A stretch of DNA of 64,000 bases. Origin: Rhizobium leguminosarum bv. trifolii WSM2297. Lineage in GTDB: Bacteria; Pseudomonadota; Alphaproteobacteria; Rhizobiales; Rhizobiaceae. Positions 1-8,830 of this stretch are shown here, in pieces. Where the stretch lies: the NCBI RefSeq assembly GCF_000271845.1, contig NZ_JH719393.1, positions 434,001 to 498,000 of the forward strand, in the 5' to 3' direction. The notes below the pieces were generated by a model. The model did no database searches. It worked only from the letters and a program-made list of their open reading frames with translations, and had not been told where the DNA came from. Each line of letters begins with the position of its first letter. The stretch's first letter is position 1. The translations under genes and the position numbers were made by a program.

Positions 1-1292
1 CGATTGCGCAGCTCGGCGACCGCGCGGCGGTGCTCGTCTGTTTCAGACGCGAATAGTATATCGCATTCCGAATCAAGACCTTCGGAGCGATTGTTGAGAT
101 TGGAGGAGCCGATGCGCACCAGCTCATCGTCGGCGATCATCAGTTTCGAATGGATGAGCACCTCGACCTCGTCTACCGTCGCCGGCACAGTCTGTCCGGG
201 CACCGCCTGTCCGGCCACTGTCGGCCCGGGCACGACGGGAAAATAGACCCGCAGCCGGTTCGCGCGATCGGCCCGTTTGAGAAGGCGGATGACGCGGTCG
301 CGATTGCCGCCCATGACAAGCTTCTCGATCAGCCCGTGAGAGCTGCGCGTGCAGATGATCACAACCTCGGGGCCGGCTTCTTCCTGTAGGCGCGCGGCAA
401 TAGCGTCGGCGACGCGGAAGGAAGCGAGATATTGTGCCTCGATATAGAGCAGGCGTCGTGCTCGGGAGATAATGTCCAATGTCGAGGCGATCCCGTCGCT
501 GATGCCGGCGCGCAAGGTCGTTGACGGTTCCGTCAGCACGAAGCTCACTGGGATTTCCCGCAGCGAAACGGCGAGATCGTCCGGCCAGGAAAAGGATGCT
601 CGCTCGGCAAATGGCAGGTGCTTTTCGCCGGTGGCTGCCTCCCAGCGCCGCCTGGCGATATCGCCGATCAGCCGGGCGGCGTCGCCCGTGACCATCGCTT
701 GAACGTCATGCAGCGGATCGTAGGAAACGCCCTCGGGGTCACGCCGGAGTCTGTCTCTGGCACGATGGCGCTTTGTGTCCCATCGCCGCGAGGTCAGGTC
801 AATGCCGCCGATGAAGGCGACGGCGTCGTCGACGCAGACGAGTTTCTGATGGTGGCAGCCGCGAACGGGACCTTGAAGATCGAAGCGCAGGTCGATCCTG
901 GCATTCCGCGGGAAGGTCTTCTTGCGAAGCACCTGCAGCGATTTTTCGGAATAGACCGGCCCGAGCGCCCAGATGAGAATGCGTATTTCGAGCTCGGGAT
1001 TGGCCGCTGCGAGCCCATGCAACAGGTCTGCCAAAGTCTCGTCGGATTTATCCGGTTCCAAGGGGATGTCGGGATTGAAATCCCAGCCGATGATCCAGAT
1101 CGTGCGCCGTGCCTGCCGCAGCGTCCGCGAAACTTCGGTGAAATATCGGTTGCCGTTGATCAGGAAAGCCGCCTTCTCGGCGTTGCCGTCCAGGCGCAAA
1201 GCGCTGTTATTCTGATTTTCGTGGCCGTCCGGCCGTTGCGATTTTGCCTGGGTTAGGCTCGGGTGATTGAAGACGGTCTCGATTGCGGTCAT
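1..1292 (-). CDS. Phospholipase D-family protein (3' end beyond window)
   Basis: The reading frame on the minus strand runs off the left edge, so the C-terminus is missing. Two HKD motifs (HxKxxxxD) characteristic of phospholipase D, cardiolipin synthase and related phosphatidyltransferases are visible: the first as HHQKLVCVDD (coded near 822-855), followed by a GGID turn, the second as HSKLMIADD (near 126-152), followed by GSSNLNNRS. This two-motif layout fits one polypeptide forming a single active site. The ATG at 1292 is the first in frame; the upstream GAGGC is a weak ribosome site. Just before the second HKD motif there is a short Val/Pro/Gly/Thr-rich repetitive insertion (coded about 178-236). 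The substrate (phospholipid head-group transfer or hydrolysis) cannot be told from sequence. Divergent from the DUF763 gene. Confidence 0.85.
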   Translation of the reverse strand, partial: MTAIETVFNHPSLTQAKSQRPDGHENQNNSALRLDGNAEKAAFLINGNRYFTEVSRTLRQARRTIWIIGWDFNPDIPLEPDKSDETLADLLHGLAAANPELEIRILIWALGPVYSEKSLQVLRKKTFPRNARIDLRFDLQGPVRGCHHQKLVCVDDAVAFIGGIDLTSRRWDTKRHRARDRLRRDPEGVSYDPLHDVQAMVTGDAARLIGDIARRRWEAATGEKHLPFAERASFSWPDDLAVSLREIPVSFVLTEPSTTLRAGISDGIASTLDIISRARRLLYIEAQYLASFRVADAIAARLQEEAGPEVVIICTRSSHGLIEKLVMGGNRDRVIRLLKRADRANRLRVYFPVVPGPTVAGQAVPGQTVPATVDEVEVLIHSKLMIADDELVRIGSSNLNNRSEGLDSECDILFASETDEHRRAVAELRN

Positions 1293-1408
1293 GATTGCCT
1301 CGGCTTCTAGCTGCGAAAACAAACGCCTGGAATATTTTTGGGTTCCGTGCGGCGCTGGAAGGGGCGGCCGGGCTATCTTCCCGGTGATGGAAAGCGTGAG
1401 GAAACGAG

Positions 1409-2653
1409 ATGTCACAACGAGCAGGCAGCGCCGATCTTCCCCTTCATGGGGGACGTGTGCCGCATTGGCTCGGCGACCGGATGACGCGGCTGGGAGCCCT
1501 GATCACCGAAGCGATCGTGCACCACTACGGCCGCGACGAATTCCTGCGCAGGCTTGCCCACCCTTTCTGGTTCCAGTCCTTCGGTGCGGTCATGGGCATG
1601 GACTGGCATTCCTCCGGCATTACTACAAGCGTTCTCGGCGCGTTGAAGCGCGGGCTGAAACCGCGCGCCGGCGAGCTCGGCCTGCATGTCTGCGGCGGCC
1701 GCGGCGCACATTCACGCAAGACCCCGCAGGAGCTCGTCTCGATCGGCGAGCGCGTCGGCCTCGACGGCGAAGGCCTGGCGACGACGAGCCGCCTCATCGC
1801 CAAGGTCGACAGCGCTGCCCTTCAAGATGGGTTCGATCTTTATCTGCACGGCTTCATCGTCGCCGATGACGGCCATTGGGTGGTGGTGCAGCAAGGCATG
1901 AACGGCGACAGGCGGCAGGCCCGGCGCTATCACTGGCTGTCGGAAGGGCTGGAGAGTTTTGTCGACTCGCCGCATGCGGCTATCGAGGGCAGGAGCCAGG
2001 GTACGATCGTCAATCTGGCCGACCGGCGCGCCGAGCGATCGCGGCGTGGCCAGCTCGACCTGCTGGCAACGCTCGGCCCCGACCGGATCATACGCGAGGC
2101 TGCCGCGCTGCTGCGTGTCGAGCAGCCGGCGCCAGAACCCGCCGCACAGCCGATGCTGCCGCATCTGATCATGCCGGCCCACCACGACGTGCGCGAAAGC
2201 GATGTCAACATGCGGCGCCTGCATGGAAATCTTGCCGCCGCTGCCGACCGCGGGCCGGCGGATTTCGAAGAGCTGCTGCTGGTTCCCGGTGTCGGCGCCC
2301 GCACGGTGGAGGCGCTGGCCATGGTGGCCGAAGTCGTCCACGGCGCGCCCTGCCGCTTTTCCGATCCGGCACGCTTCTCGATCGCCCATGGCGGCAAGGA
2401 CCGCCATCCTTTTCCGGTGCCACTCAAGGTCTATGACGAGACGATCGGGGTGATGAAATCGGCGGTGCAGAAGGGCAAGCTTGGTCGGGAGGAGGAACTG
2501 CAGGCGCTCAAGCGCCTGGATGACCAATCCCGGCAGATGGAACGCTACGTCACCGGTCCCGACCTCAAAGAAATCATCGCCGGCGAATTTCGCCAATCCG
2601 CCGAATTCGGCGGTCGCAGCGTCTTCGGCTGGGAGCCGCCGGGTGAGAATTAG
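1409..2653 (+). CDS. DUF763 domain-containing protein
   Basis: 414 residues. The N-terminus (TADLPLHGG-like, here SADLPLHGGRVPHWL), the WFQSFG segment and DWHSSGITTSVLGALKRGL are hallmarks of the DUF763 family found in bacteria and archaea; its biochemical role is not established. Around residues 285-305 a LLLVPGVGARTVEAL stretch looks like a helix-hairpin-helix, which in other proteins contacts DNA, so a nucleic-acid role is a reasonable guess. GAGGAA precedes the ATG by a normal distance. It is transcribed away from the phospholipase D-family gene and converges on the DUF4105 gene 17 bp downstream. Confidence 0.8.
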   Translation: MSQRAGSADLPLHGGRVPHWLGDRMTRLGALITEAIVHHYGRDEFLRRLAHPFWFQSFGAVMGMDWHSSGITTSVLGALKRGLKPRAGELGLHVCGGRGAHSRKTPQELVSIGERVGLDGEGLATTSRLIAKVDSAALQDGFDLYLHGFIVADDGHWVVVQQGMNGDRRQARRYHWLSEGLESFVDSPHAAIEGRSQGTIVNLADRRAERSRRGQLDLLATLGPDRIIREAAALLRVEQPAPEPAAQPMLPHLIMPAHHDVRESDVNMRRLHGNLAAAADRGPADFEELLLVPGVGARTVEALAMVAEVVHGAPCRFSDPARFSIAHGGKDRHPFPVPLKVYDETIGVMKSAVQKGKLGREEELQALKRLDDQSRQMERYVTGPDLKEIIAGEFRQSAEFGGRSVFGWEPPGEN

Positions 2654-2670
2654 ATGATACCGAAAGCTCT

Positions 2671-3732
2671 TCAATCCAGCGGTGAAGGTACACCCTCGCG
2701 GATCGCTTTCGAAAAATCCTCGGAGCCGTCGGCACCTTTTGCCCGAGCGGCGATATGCGCCGCCGCCTTCAGCTCCTCGAACGGCAGCTTCGTGTCGAGC
2801 GCATTCCGGTCATAGGCGAATTGCGGAAGGTAGCCGTTCACGATCAGCCGCCAATCGAATGGAAATGTGGCGCCGACGGCCCGCATCATTTTGGCGGCAG
2901 TGGTGGTGCAGTTGGTGGTGAGCGAGTTGTAGAAGTGCGGGTGTTCGGCGAGCGCGTTTGCATCGCTGACATATTGCAGGAGAAGCCTTGCGGCATTGGC
3001 CGGCGGAACACGCATGCGAAAGAGCTGGACGTCCTCGCCGCGGATGTTGGACCGGACACGAACGACATCGCCTTCGTCGGCCGCAATGATGACCAGGGGA
3101 TTGCTTTTGAAGAGGTCACCGAGTGGAGAGAATTTACCCCCAGCCGTTCTCCGCACCTCGATCGACCATGCCAGGTATTGGTCGTCGTCAAAACTGAAGC
3201 TCAGGATCATGTGCGCCATCTCCGGCCCTGCCCAATAGGACATGAACAGGTCAAGGCTCTTGAGTTTGCTCAGATCGTAGGCGCGCGGCTCCCATTTCTC
3301 CACGAAACTGCCATCGTTATTCCAGTCAAAATTTCTGACGTCGGTCAGCGTCAGGATGTCGCCGTCGACCGTTCCCGTCACCTGCCTTGCGACGTCTCCG
3401 GCCCAGTTGGCCGTGACAGGAGGCTCGATCGAGCTCCACCACGCGACGATGCCTGCAAAGCATAGGACGAAAGAAAGGATAACGACGAGGCGCGGCCTCC
3501 AGATCAACGAAATTACGGCGACAACGCCAAGCAGTGCGAGGCCTGCTGCGGCGCCCCCTCTTATCGCAGGGGAAGCCGGCAGACGGTAGAACAGTGCGAA
3601 GGAGGCCCAGATGGTCGCCAGCAGCATCGCTAGGCCGAAGGCTGCCTTGGCAAGCCGAAACATGATGCGAACCCCTCGCGGCCGCGCGCGGCCCGCAGAT
3701 CTTGGCGCGCTGCCGCTGTCGTTGAAACTCAT
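2671..3732 (-). CDS. DUF4105 (Lnb N-terminal-like) membrane protein
   Basis: 353 residues from the ATG at 3732, preferred over an upstream start at 3873 because GGGAAGG lies just ahead of it. Two hydrophobic segments near the N-terminus (about residues 25-50 and 60-105) are followed by a large, probably periplasmic domain. The YNSLTTNCTTTAAKMMR segment carries the Asn-Cys core of the DUF4105 domain, related to the N-terminal part of Lnb lipoprotein transacylases in the NlpC/P60-like cysteine fold. An acyl-transfer or amidase-type role at the envelope is inferred only from this relation. Convergent with the DUF763 gene; the 214 bp upstream up to the EamA gene shows no clear gene. Confidence 0.72.
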   Translation of the reverse strand: MSFNDSGSAPRSAGRARPRGVRIMFRLAKAAFGLAMLLATIWASFALFYRLPASPAIRGGAAAGLALLGVVAVISLIWRPRLVVILSFVLCFAGIVAWWSSIEPPVTANWAGDVARQVTGTVDGDILTLTDVRNFDWNNDGSFVEKWEPRAYDLSKLKSLDLFMSYWAGPEMAHMILSFSFDDDQYLAWSIEVRRTAGGKFSPLGDLFKSNPLVIIAADEGDVVRVRSNIRGEDVQLFRMRVPPANAARLLLQYVSDANALAEHPHFYNSLTTNCTTTAAKMMRAVGATFPFDWRLIVNGYLPQFAYDRNALDTKLPFEELKAAAHIAARAKGADGSEDFSKAIREGVPSPLD

Positions 3733-3946
3733 GACGCCTTCCCATCCTTGTTGAAGGTCAATCGATGATTTCGATGTTCCAGACGTGTGCCGAAGGCCCG
3801 AAAAAGCGTCCTGATCTGGAGACACATTGTCGACGCTCGAGAGGGCCTTGCTCCCATGACGGGCGGCAAGCAATCTGTCTTGAAGTGACGATGCTTGTCC
3901 AGTCCGTATCGGACAAACGCCGGCAAGGTACGCTGCCTACAGGCCT

Positions 3947-4864
3947 TCAATGGCCGTCGGGCGGGACCGCTTCGGCGGGAACCGTCTCTTTCAGGTTCTT
4001 CCGGTGGAAGATGAAGAGGCCGGCAAAGACGATGATTGCAGCGCCGACGACAATCTGCATATCGGGAATATCGTTGAAGAAGATGTAGCCCAGCACGATC
4101 GCCCAGAGCAGCAGCGTATATTGCAGCGGCGCCAGCAGCGATGCCGGGGCGAGCTTCAGCGAACGGGTGATCAACAGATGCGCGCAGGTGGCGACGACGC
4201 CGAGCAGCAGCATGCCGGACCAATCGATCAGCGTTGCCGCCTGCCAATGGCCGATGCTGAGCACGATGCCGGTGGCAAGAGCGGCGACCGTCTGCCATGT
4301 CACCAGCGTCGTGTCGCTGGTCGAGCGCAGATAACGGCTCATCACCAGCGACAGAGCGAAGGCAAGGCTGCCGGCAAGGCCGAAGAGCGACGGAAGCGAC
4401 AGCATCGCCGTAGACGGACGCAGCGCAATGACGACGCCCGCGAAGCCGACCAGAACGGCGAGCCACCGGCGCCAGCCGATCTTTTCCCCAAGAAAGAAAT
4501 GCGAGAGCGCCGCGATGTAGATCGGCCCGGCCATATAGAAGGTCATAACGTCGGCGAGCGGCAGATAGGCGACGGCCGCGTAGAACAGGGCGACATCGCA
4601 GGTCGCCATGAAAACGCGTATGAACTGGAGGCCCTTCTGCTCGACGCGGAACAGAGCCATCGGACCTTGCCTTGCGATCATGGGTCCGAGCACGATGAAA
4701 GCGCCGACCGAGCGGATCACCAGCACCTGCCCGACGGCAAAGCTTGCGACCAGCCACTTGCCCATCGCATCGTTCAGCGCAAAGAGCAGATCGCCGAGCA
4801 GCATCAGCGCGACACCTGTCATGATCAGGTTTCCGGCGTGGGCTGCAGCCGCCTTGGTCTTCAT
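3947..4864 (-). CDS. EamA/DMT-family transporter
   Basis: About 305 residues with ten hydrophobic segments in two repeated halves, the organisation of the drug/metabolite transporter superfamily (EamA, formerly DUF6). The recognisable family features are the first helix ALMLLGDLLFALNDAMGKWL, the LVIRSVGAFIVL segment and the Gly/Ala-rich helices of the second half ending in a cytoplasmic FHRKNLKE tail. Substrate is not predictable. The ATG at 4864 is preferred over one at 4939, because it begins just ahead of the first helix and has GAGG upstream. It lies 130 bp downstream of matR on the same strand and could be read through from it, but no functional link is evident. Confidence 0.8.
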   Translation of the reverse strand: MKTKAAAAHAGNLIMTGVALMLLGDLLFALNDAMGKWLVASFAVGQVLVIRSVGAFIVLGPMIARQGPMALFRVEQKGLQFIRVFMATCDVALFYAAVAYLPLADVMTFYMAGPIYIAALSHFFLGEKIGWRRWLAVLVGFAGVVIALRPSTAMLSLPSLFGLAGSLAFALSLVMSRYLRSTSDTTLVTWQTVAALATGIVLSIGHWQAATLIDWSGMLLLGVVATCAHLLITRSLKLAPASLLAPLQYTLLLWAIVLGYIFFNDIPDMQIVVGAAIIVFAGLFIFHRKNLKETVPAEAVPPDGH

Positions 4865-4995
4865 CTCTCGAATCCTCGCGAAAACGGCCGCGCATTGCGC
4901 GGCCGAGTGCGGCTTCGGCCTTAACGCTGCCAATGTCAATGGTCAGTCAAAAGCTCTTGCCCTCAAATCCTTGAGGCGTGTCGCTCAACAAAAGT

Positions 4996-5646
4996 TCATC
5001 TGTTTGCCATGCTTGCGACCAGATCGCTAAATCTTTCACCCTGGATGCCGACATGCGTCCTGAGCAGACGGCGGGCTTCATCTCCATCTCCGGCAAAAAT
5101 AGCATCGACGATGGCGGAATGTTCTAAGAACGAGGTCGACAGGCGGTTTCGCACGCGCAGCTGGAGGCGGCGGTAGGGGCGCAGGCGTCGATGCAATTGC
5201 ACGCATTGCTCCTCGAGGAAATCGCTTCGGCCGGCTGCGTAGATAGCCTTATGAAACTCCTCATTATCGTAATAATAGGCATCGCTGTCACCGGCGCCGG
5301 CCGATTGTTGGCAGCGGGCATGGGCCGCCGCAATCGCTACCCGGGAGGCCTCGTCCAGCCGTCGTGCGGCGAGCGACCCGGCCAGGCCCTCCAGCTCGGC
5401 CATTACCTCGAACATCTCGTAGACGCGGTGCGGTCCCGGATCGATGACAACAGCGCCTCTGCGCGGCCGAATTTCGATGAGGCCGATCGCATCCAGTTGC
5501 ATCAGCGCCTCGCGCACCGGTGTGCGGGAGACTCCGAACCGCGTCGCGAGCACCATCTCATCGAGCCGCTCACCGGGCGAGAACTCGTTGGAAAGAATTG
5601 AGTTTTCAATCTCATCCCGCAGCCATCGGCCGACATTCTCGGACAT
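4996..5646 (-). CDS. matR: MatR, GntR-family regulator of malonate use
   Basis: 216 residues. An N-terminal winged helix-turn-helix (about residues 5-70; LDEMVLATRFGVSRTPVREALMQLDAIGLIEI is the GntR signature region) is followed by an all-helical FCD effector domain with the usual Asp/His-rich metal or ligand pocket. GGAAG precedes the ATG at 5646, which is why the longer frame beginning at 5904 was rejected. It is divergent from matA-matB-matC, and the intergenic region holds the sequence described for the MatR operator. In R. leguminosarum bv. trifolii MatR is a malonate-responsive regulator of the mat genes; the same role is inferred here from synteny. Confidence 0.85.
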   Translation of the reverse strand: MSENVGRWLRDEIENSILSNEFSPGERLDEMVLATRFGVSRTPVREALMQLDAIGLIEIRPRRGAVVIDPGPHRVYEMFEVMAELEGLAGSLAARRLDEASRVAIAAAHARCQQSAGAGDSDAYYYDNEEFHKAIYAAGRSDFLEEQCVQLHRRLRPYRRLQLRVRNRLSTSFLEHSAIVDAIFAGDGDEARRLLRTHVGIQGERFSDLVASMANR

Positions 5647-5676
5647 TCGTTCGCTTCCTTCATACATAAGCGCCAT

Positions 5677-5690
5677 TCTTGTATACACGA
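5677..5690 (+). promoter_or_regulatory. Probable MatR operator (TCTTGTATACACGA)
   Basis: The 14-bp sequence TCTTGTATACACGA, with the palindromic core TTGTATACA-like centre GTATAC, lies 31 bp upstream of the matR start and 114 bp upstream of the matA start. From memory it is identical to the operator reported for MatR of R. leguminosarum bv. trifolii. A TTGACC hexamer follows at 5694-5699 and may be a -35 element for matABC, but no good -10 at standard spacing is seen, consistent with an activator-dependent promoter. Confidence 0.75.
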
Positions 5691-5803
5691 TTGTTGACCT
5701 TGTGTGCAAAAAATGACACTTTACATACTGCCGGCGAAACCCGGCGATGGGAAGCGGCCGTCTGCGCGCGCACGCAGGTCCATCAGCAGAGAGGAGAAAT
5801 GGC

Positions 5804-7228
5804 ATGTCCGAGGCTTCCTTCTTTACCGATATGCTGCAAAGCATCACGGACCGCGGACGCCAGCTTCTGTTTTCCGGCTCTCGCGCCACCCAGGTCGCAG
5901 CCAAGGCCGATCTCCAGACGCTCTGCGAAATGCTGCTATCGAGCCGGGGCGAAGCGTCGGGGATGGCTCTTGCGGCCGAGATTCTCGATCGCTGGGAGGC
6001 GCTCGACAGCGACAGCGCGCGGGCTTTCCTCCAAATGCTTCATGAAAAGTTCGGGGCCGACACCGCCAAGCTCGACCAGACGATTGAAAATTACCGCACG
6101 GACAAAAGCTCCGCCGCGGTCATTGCTCTCCACCAGGCAGCCGAGCCAAGGCGGCAGGAGCTTCTGCGGCGATTAAATCACGCACCGAACGGCACTGCCA
6201 AGCTCGTCCGGATGCGTCAGCAACTGCTTGCTTCGAAAGATCATTCCGCCGGTTATCACGCCCTTGACGCCGACTTCACGCATCTGTTCGGCTCCTGGTT
6301 CAATCGTGGCTTCCTGACGCTGCGACCGATCGACTGGTCGACGCCGGCTTCCATTCTTGAAAAGATCATAAAATATGAGGCGGTGCACGAGATCTCCGGC
6401 TGGGAGGAGTTGCGCCGTCGTTTGGCACCGGCCGACCGCCGATGCTTTGCCTTCTTCCACCCCCGGCTCGCCGATGAGCCGCTCGTCTTCGTCGAGGTGG
6501 CGCTCACACGATCCGTGCCCAGCGCGATCGTAGATGTACTCGACGAGGGCAGGGAGCAGATCAATGCCGACGAAGCGACGACGGCTGTCTTCTATTCGAT
6601 CTCCAACTGCCAGGATGGCTTGCGCGGCATCTCGTTCGGCAACTTCCTGATCAAGCAGGTCGTGGAAGACCTGCGCAAAGATCTGCCCGGCCTGAAGAAT
6701 TTCGTCACCCTGTCGCCCGTTCCAGGCTTTACCCGTTGGCTTGCCAAAGCACGCGCTTCGACCGACGACCGGTTGCTGCCGGAAGCGGCCCGCAAAACGC
6801 TGATGCTGCTGGACGATCCGAACTGGCCGGACAACGAAGATATGGCAACCGAAGTGGAGCGGGTGCTGCTCCCCCTTGCGGCACGCTACTTCCTGATCGA
6901 ACGGACGCCGGAGGGCCGCCCCGTCGATCCTGTCGCCCGCTTCCATCTCGGCAACGGCGCCCGACTTGAAAGACTGAATTTTCTGGGCGATCGCTCACCC
7001 AAGGCGATGCAGCAGGCTCACGGCCTGATGGTCAATTACCTCTACAAGCTCGACGACATCGTGGCCAACCACGAGGCTCTGGCGCAGCGCGGCGAAGTGA
7101 TTGCCTCGCCCGCCGTCAAAGGCTTGCTCAACCAGAACGACGACAGCCGCCGCGGCGGCAATGGCCAACAGGGCTCCCGGCCATTCGCACAAATGGTGAA
7201 TTCAACGCTTGGAGGAGGGCGAAAGTGA
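5804..7228 (+). CDS. matA: Malonyl-CoA decarboxylase MatA
   Basis: 474 residues, close to the usual length of bacterial malonyl-CoA decarboxylase (EC 4.1.1.9), which converts malonyl-CoA to acetyl-CoA and CO2 in the cytoplasm. Family blocks visible are FFHPRLADEPLVFVEVALT (about residues 220-240), FYSISNCQDGLRGISFGNF, TLSPVPGFTRWL and, near the C-terminus, FHLGNGARLERLNFLGD, which carries the conserved Ser/His catalytic region. GAGGAG at 5791-5796 fixes the ATG at 5804; a longer frame from 5747 and an out-of-frame ATG at 5799 are less likely. First gene of matABC; its TGA overlaps the GTG of matB, implying translational coupling. Confidence 0.93.
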   Translation: MSEASFFTDMLQSITDRGRQLLFSGSRATQVAAKADLQTLCEMLLSSRGEASGMALAAEILDRWEALDSDSARAFLQMLHEKFGADTAKLDQTIENYRTDKSSAAVIALHQAAEPRRQELLRRLNHAPNGTAKLVRMRQQLLASKDHSAGYHALDADFTHLFGSWFNRGFLTLRPIDWSTPASILEKIIKYEAVHEISGWEELRRRLAPADRRCFAFFHPRLADEPLVFVEVALTRSVPSAIVDVLDEGREQINADEATTAVFYSISNCQDGLRGISFGNFLIKQVVEDLRKDLPGLKNFVTLSPVPGFTRWLAKARASTDDRLLPEAARKTLMLLDDPNWPDNEDMATEVERVLLPLAARYFLIERTPEGRPVDPVARFHLGNGARLERLNFLGDRSPKAMQQAHGLMVNYLYKLDDIVANHEALAQRGEVIASPAVKGLLNQNDDSRRGGNGQQGSRPFAQMVNSTLGGGRK

Positions 7229-8736
7229 GCAACCATCTTTTCGACGCCATGCGGGCCGCCGCGCCCGGTGACGCACCGTTCATCCGCGATAGCGCGCGCA
7301 CATGGACCTACAATGACGCATTCCCTCTTTCCGGCCGCATCGCCAGCGCCATGGACGCGCTCGGCATTCGCCCGGGCGATCGAGTGGCGGTGCAGGTCGA
7401 GAAAAGCGCCGAGGCATTGATCCTCTATCTCGCCTGTCTTCGCAGCGGCGCGGTCTACCTGCCGCTCAACACCGCCTATACGCTAGCTGAACTCGATTAT
7501 TTTATTGGCGATGCCGAGCCGCGTTTGGTGGTTGTCGCGCCGGCTGCCCGAGAGGGCGTGGAGACGGTCGCGAAATCGCACGGTGCGATCGTCGAAACGC
7601 TCGACACCGACGGCAGCGGCTCGTTGCTTGATCTCGCACGCGATGAGCCGGCAGACTTTGTCGATGCCTCGCGCTCTGCCGATGATCTGGCGGCCATCCT
7701 CTATACGTCGGGAACGACGGGACGCTCCAAGGGGGCGATGCTCACGCATGGGAACCTGCTGTCGAACGCCTTGACCTTGCGAGACTATTGGCGCGTCACG
7801 GCCGACGATCGACTGATCCACGCCTTGCCGATCTTTCACACGCATGGTCTTTTCGTCGCCACCAACGTCACACTGCTCGCCGGCGCCTCGATGTTCCTGT
7901 TGTCGAAGTTCGACGCCGACGAGGTCGTTTCACTAATGCCGCGGGCAACGATGCTGATGGGCGTGCCGACCTTCTACGTGCGTCTTCTGCAAAGCCCGCG
8001 CCTCGACAAAGAGGCGGTCGCCAATATCCGCCTGTTCATTTCCGGTTCGGCTCCCCTGCTTGCCGAAACACATAGCGAGTTTCAGGCGCGCACCGGTCAC
8101 GCGATCCTTGAGCGCTACGGCATGACGGAAACCAACATGAACACTTCGAACCCCTATGACGGCAAACGGATTGCCGGAACGGTCGGCTTTCCGCTGCCTG
8201 ATGTGACGGTGCGTGTAACCGACCCCGCCACGGGGTTCGAGCTGCCGCCTGAACAAACCGGCATGATCGAGATCAAAGGGCCGAACGTCTTCAAGGGCTA
8301 TTGGCGGATGCCGGAAAAGACCGCGGCCGAATTCACCGCCGACGGTTTCTTCATCAGCGGCGATCTCGGCAAGATCGACCGGGAAGGTTATGTCCACATC
8401 GTCGGCCGCGGCAAGGATCTGGTGATTTCGGGCGGTTACAACATCTATCCGAAAGAGGTCGAAAGCGAGATCGACCAGATCGAAGGTGTGGTCGAGAGCG
8501 CCGTGATCGGCGTGCCGCATCCCGATTTCGGAGAAGGTGTTACCGCCGTCGTCGTGCGCAAGCCCGGCGCCGTCCTGGATGAAAATTCCATCGTCAGCGC
8601 CCTCCAGGACCGTCTTGCCCGCTTCAAACAACCCAAGCGCGTTATCTTCGCCGAGGACTTGCCGCGCAACACCATGGGTAAGGTTCAGAAAAACATCCTG
8701 CGGCAGCAATACGCCGATCTTTATACCAGGACGTAA
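7225..8736 (+). CDS. matB: Malonyl-CoA synthetase MatB
   Basis: 503 residues of the ANL (acyl-CoA synthetase) superfamily, catalysing malonate + CoA + ATP to malonyl-CoA + AMP + PPi. The P-loop-like A3 motif LYTSGTTGRSKGAMLTH is at about residues 155-172, the ERYGMTETNM A5 block at about 290, the SGDLGKIDREGYVHIVGRGKDLVISGG A7/A8 hinge at about 375-400, and the catalytic A10 lysine in PRNTMGKVQKN near residue 485. The start is GTG at 7225, overlapping the matA stop, preceded by GGAGGAGG. Together with MatA it makes acetyl-CoA from imported malonate. Confidence 0.95.
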   Translation: MSNHLFDAMRAAAPGDAPFIRDSARTWTYNDAFPLSGRIASAMDALGIRPGDRVAVQVEKSAEALILYLACLRSGAVYLPLNTAYTLAELDYFIGDAEPRLVVVAPAAREGVETVAKSHGAIVETLDTDGSGSLLDLARDEPADFVDASRSADDLAAILYTSGTTGRSKGAMLTHGNLLSNALTLRDYWRVTADDRLIHALPIFHTHGLFVATNVTLLAGASMFLLSKFDADEVVSLMPRATMLMGVPTFYVRLLQSPRLDKEAVANIRLFISGSAPLLAETHSEFQARTGHAILERYGMTETNMNTSNPYDGKRIAGTVGFPLPDVTVRVTDPATGFELPPEQTGMIEIKGPNVFKGYWRMPEKTAAEFTADGFFISGDLGKIDREGYVHIVGRGKDLVISGGYNIYPKEVESEIDQIEGVVESAVIGVPHPDFGEGVTAVVVRKPGAVLDENSIVSALQDRLARFKQPKRVIFAEDLPRNTMGKVQKNILRQQYADLYTRT

Positions 8737-8830
8737 GGCGACCGCGCCCTCTGGGAGGGGGGTCGTCGCATCCTGCATCAATCTTGAAAACAACAGCTAC
8801 GGCGCCGGCGGCGTCGGAGGGAGGGGAATC

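Noticed and set aside
3729..4895. 388-residue open frame on the minus strand
   Set aside because: Same strand as the EamA gene but another frame; Arg/Ala-rich and without membrane segments, while the EamA frame has ten.
5694..5722. Standard sigma-70 promoter for matABC at TTGACC
   Set aside because: No acceptable -10 hexamer at 16-18 bp; only mentioned with the operator.
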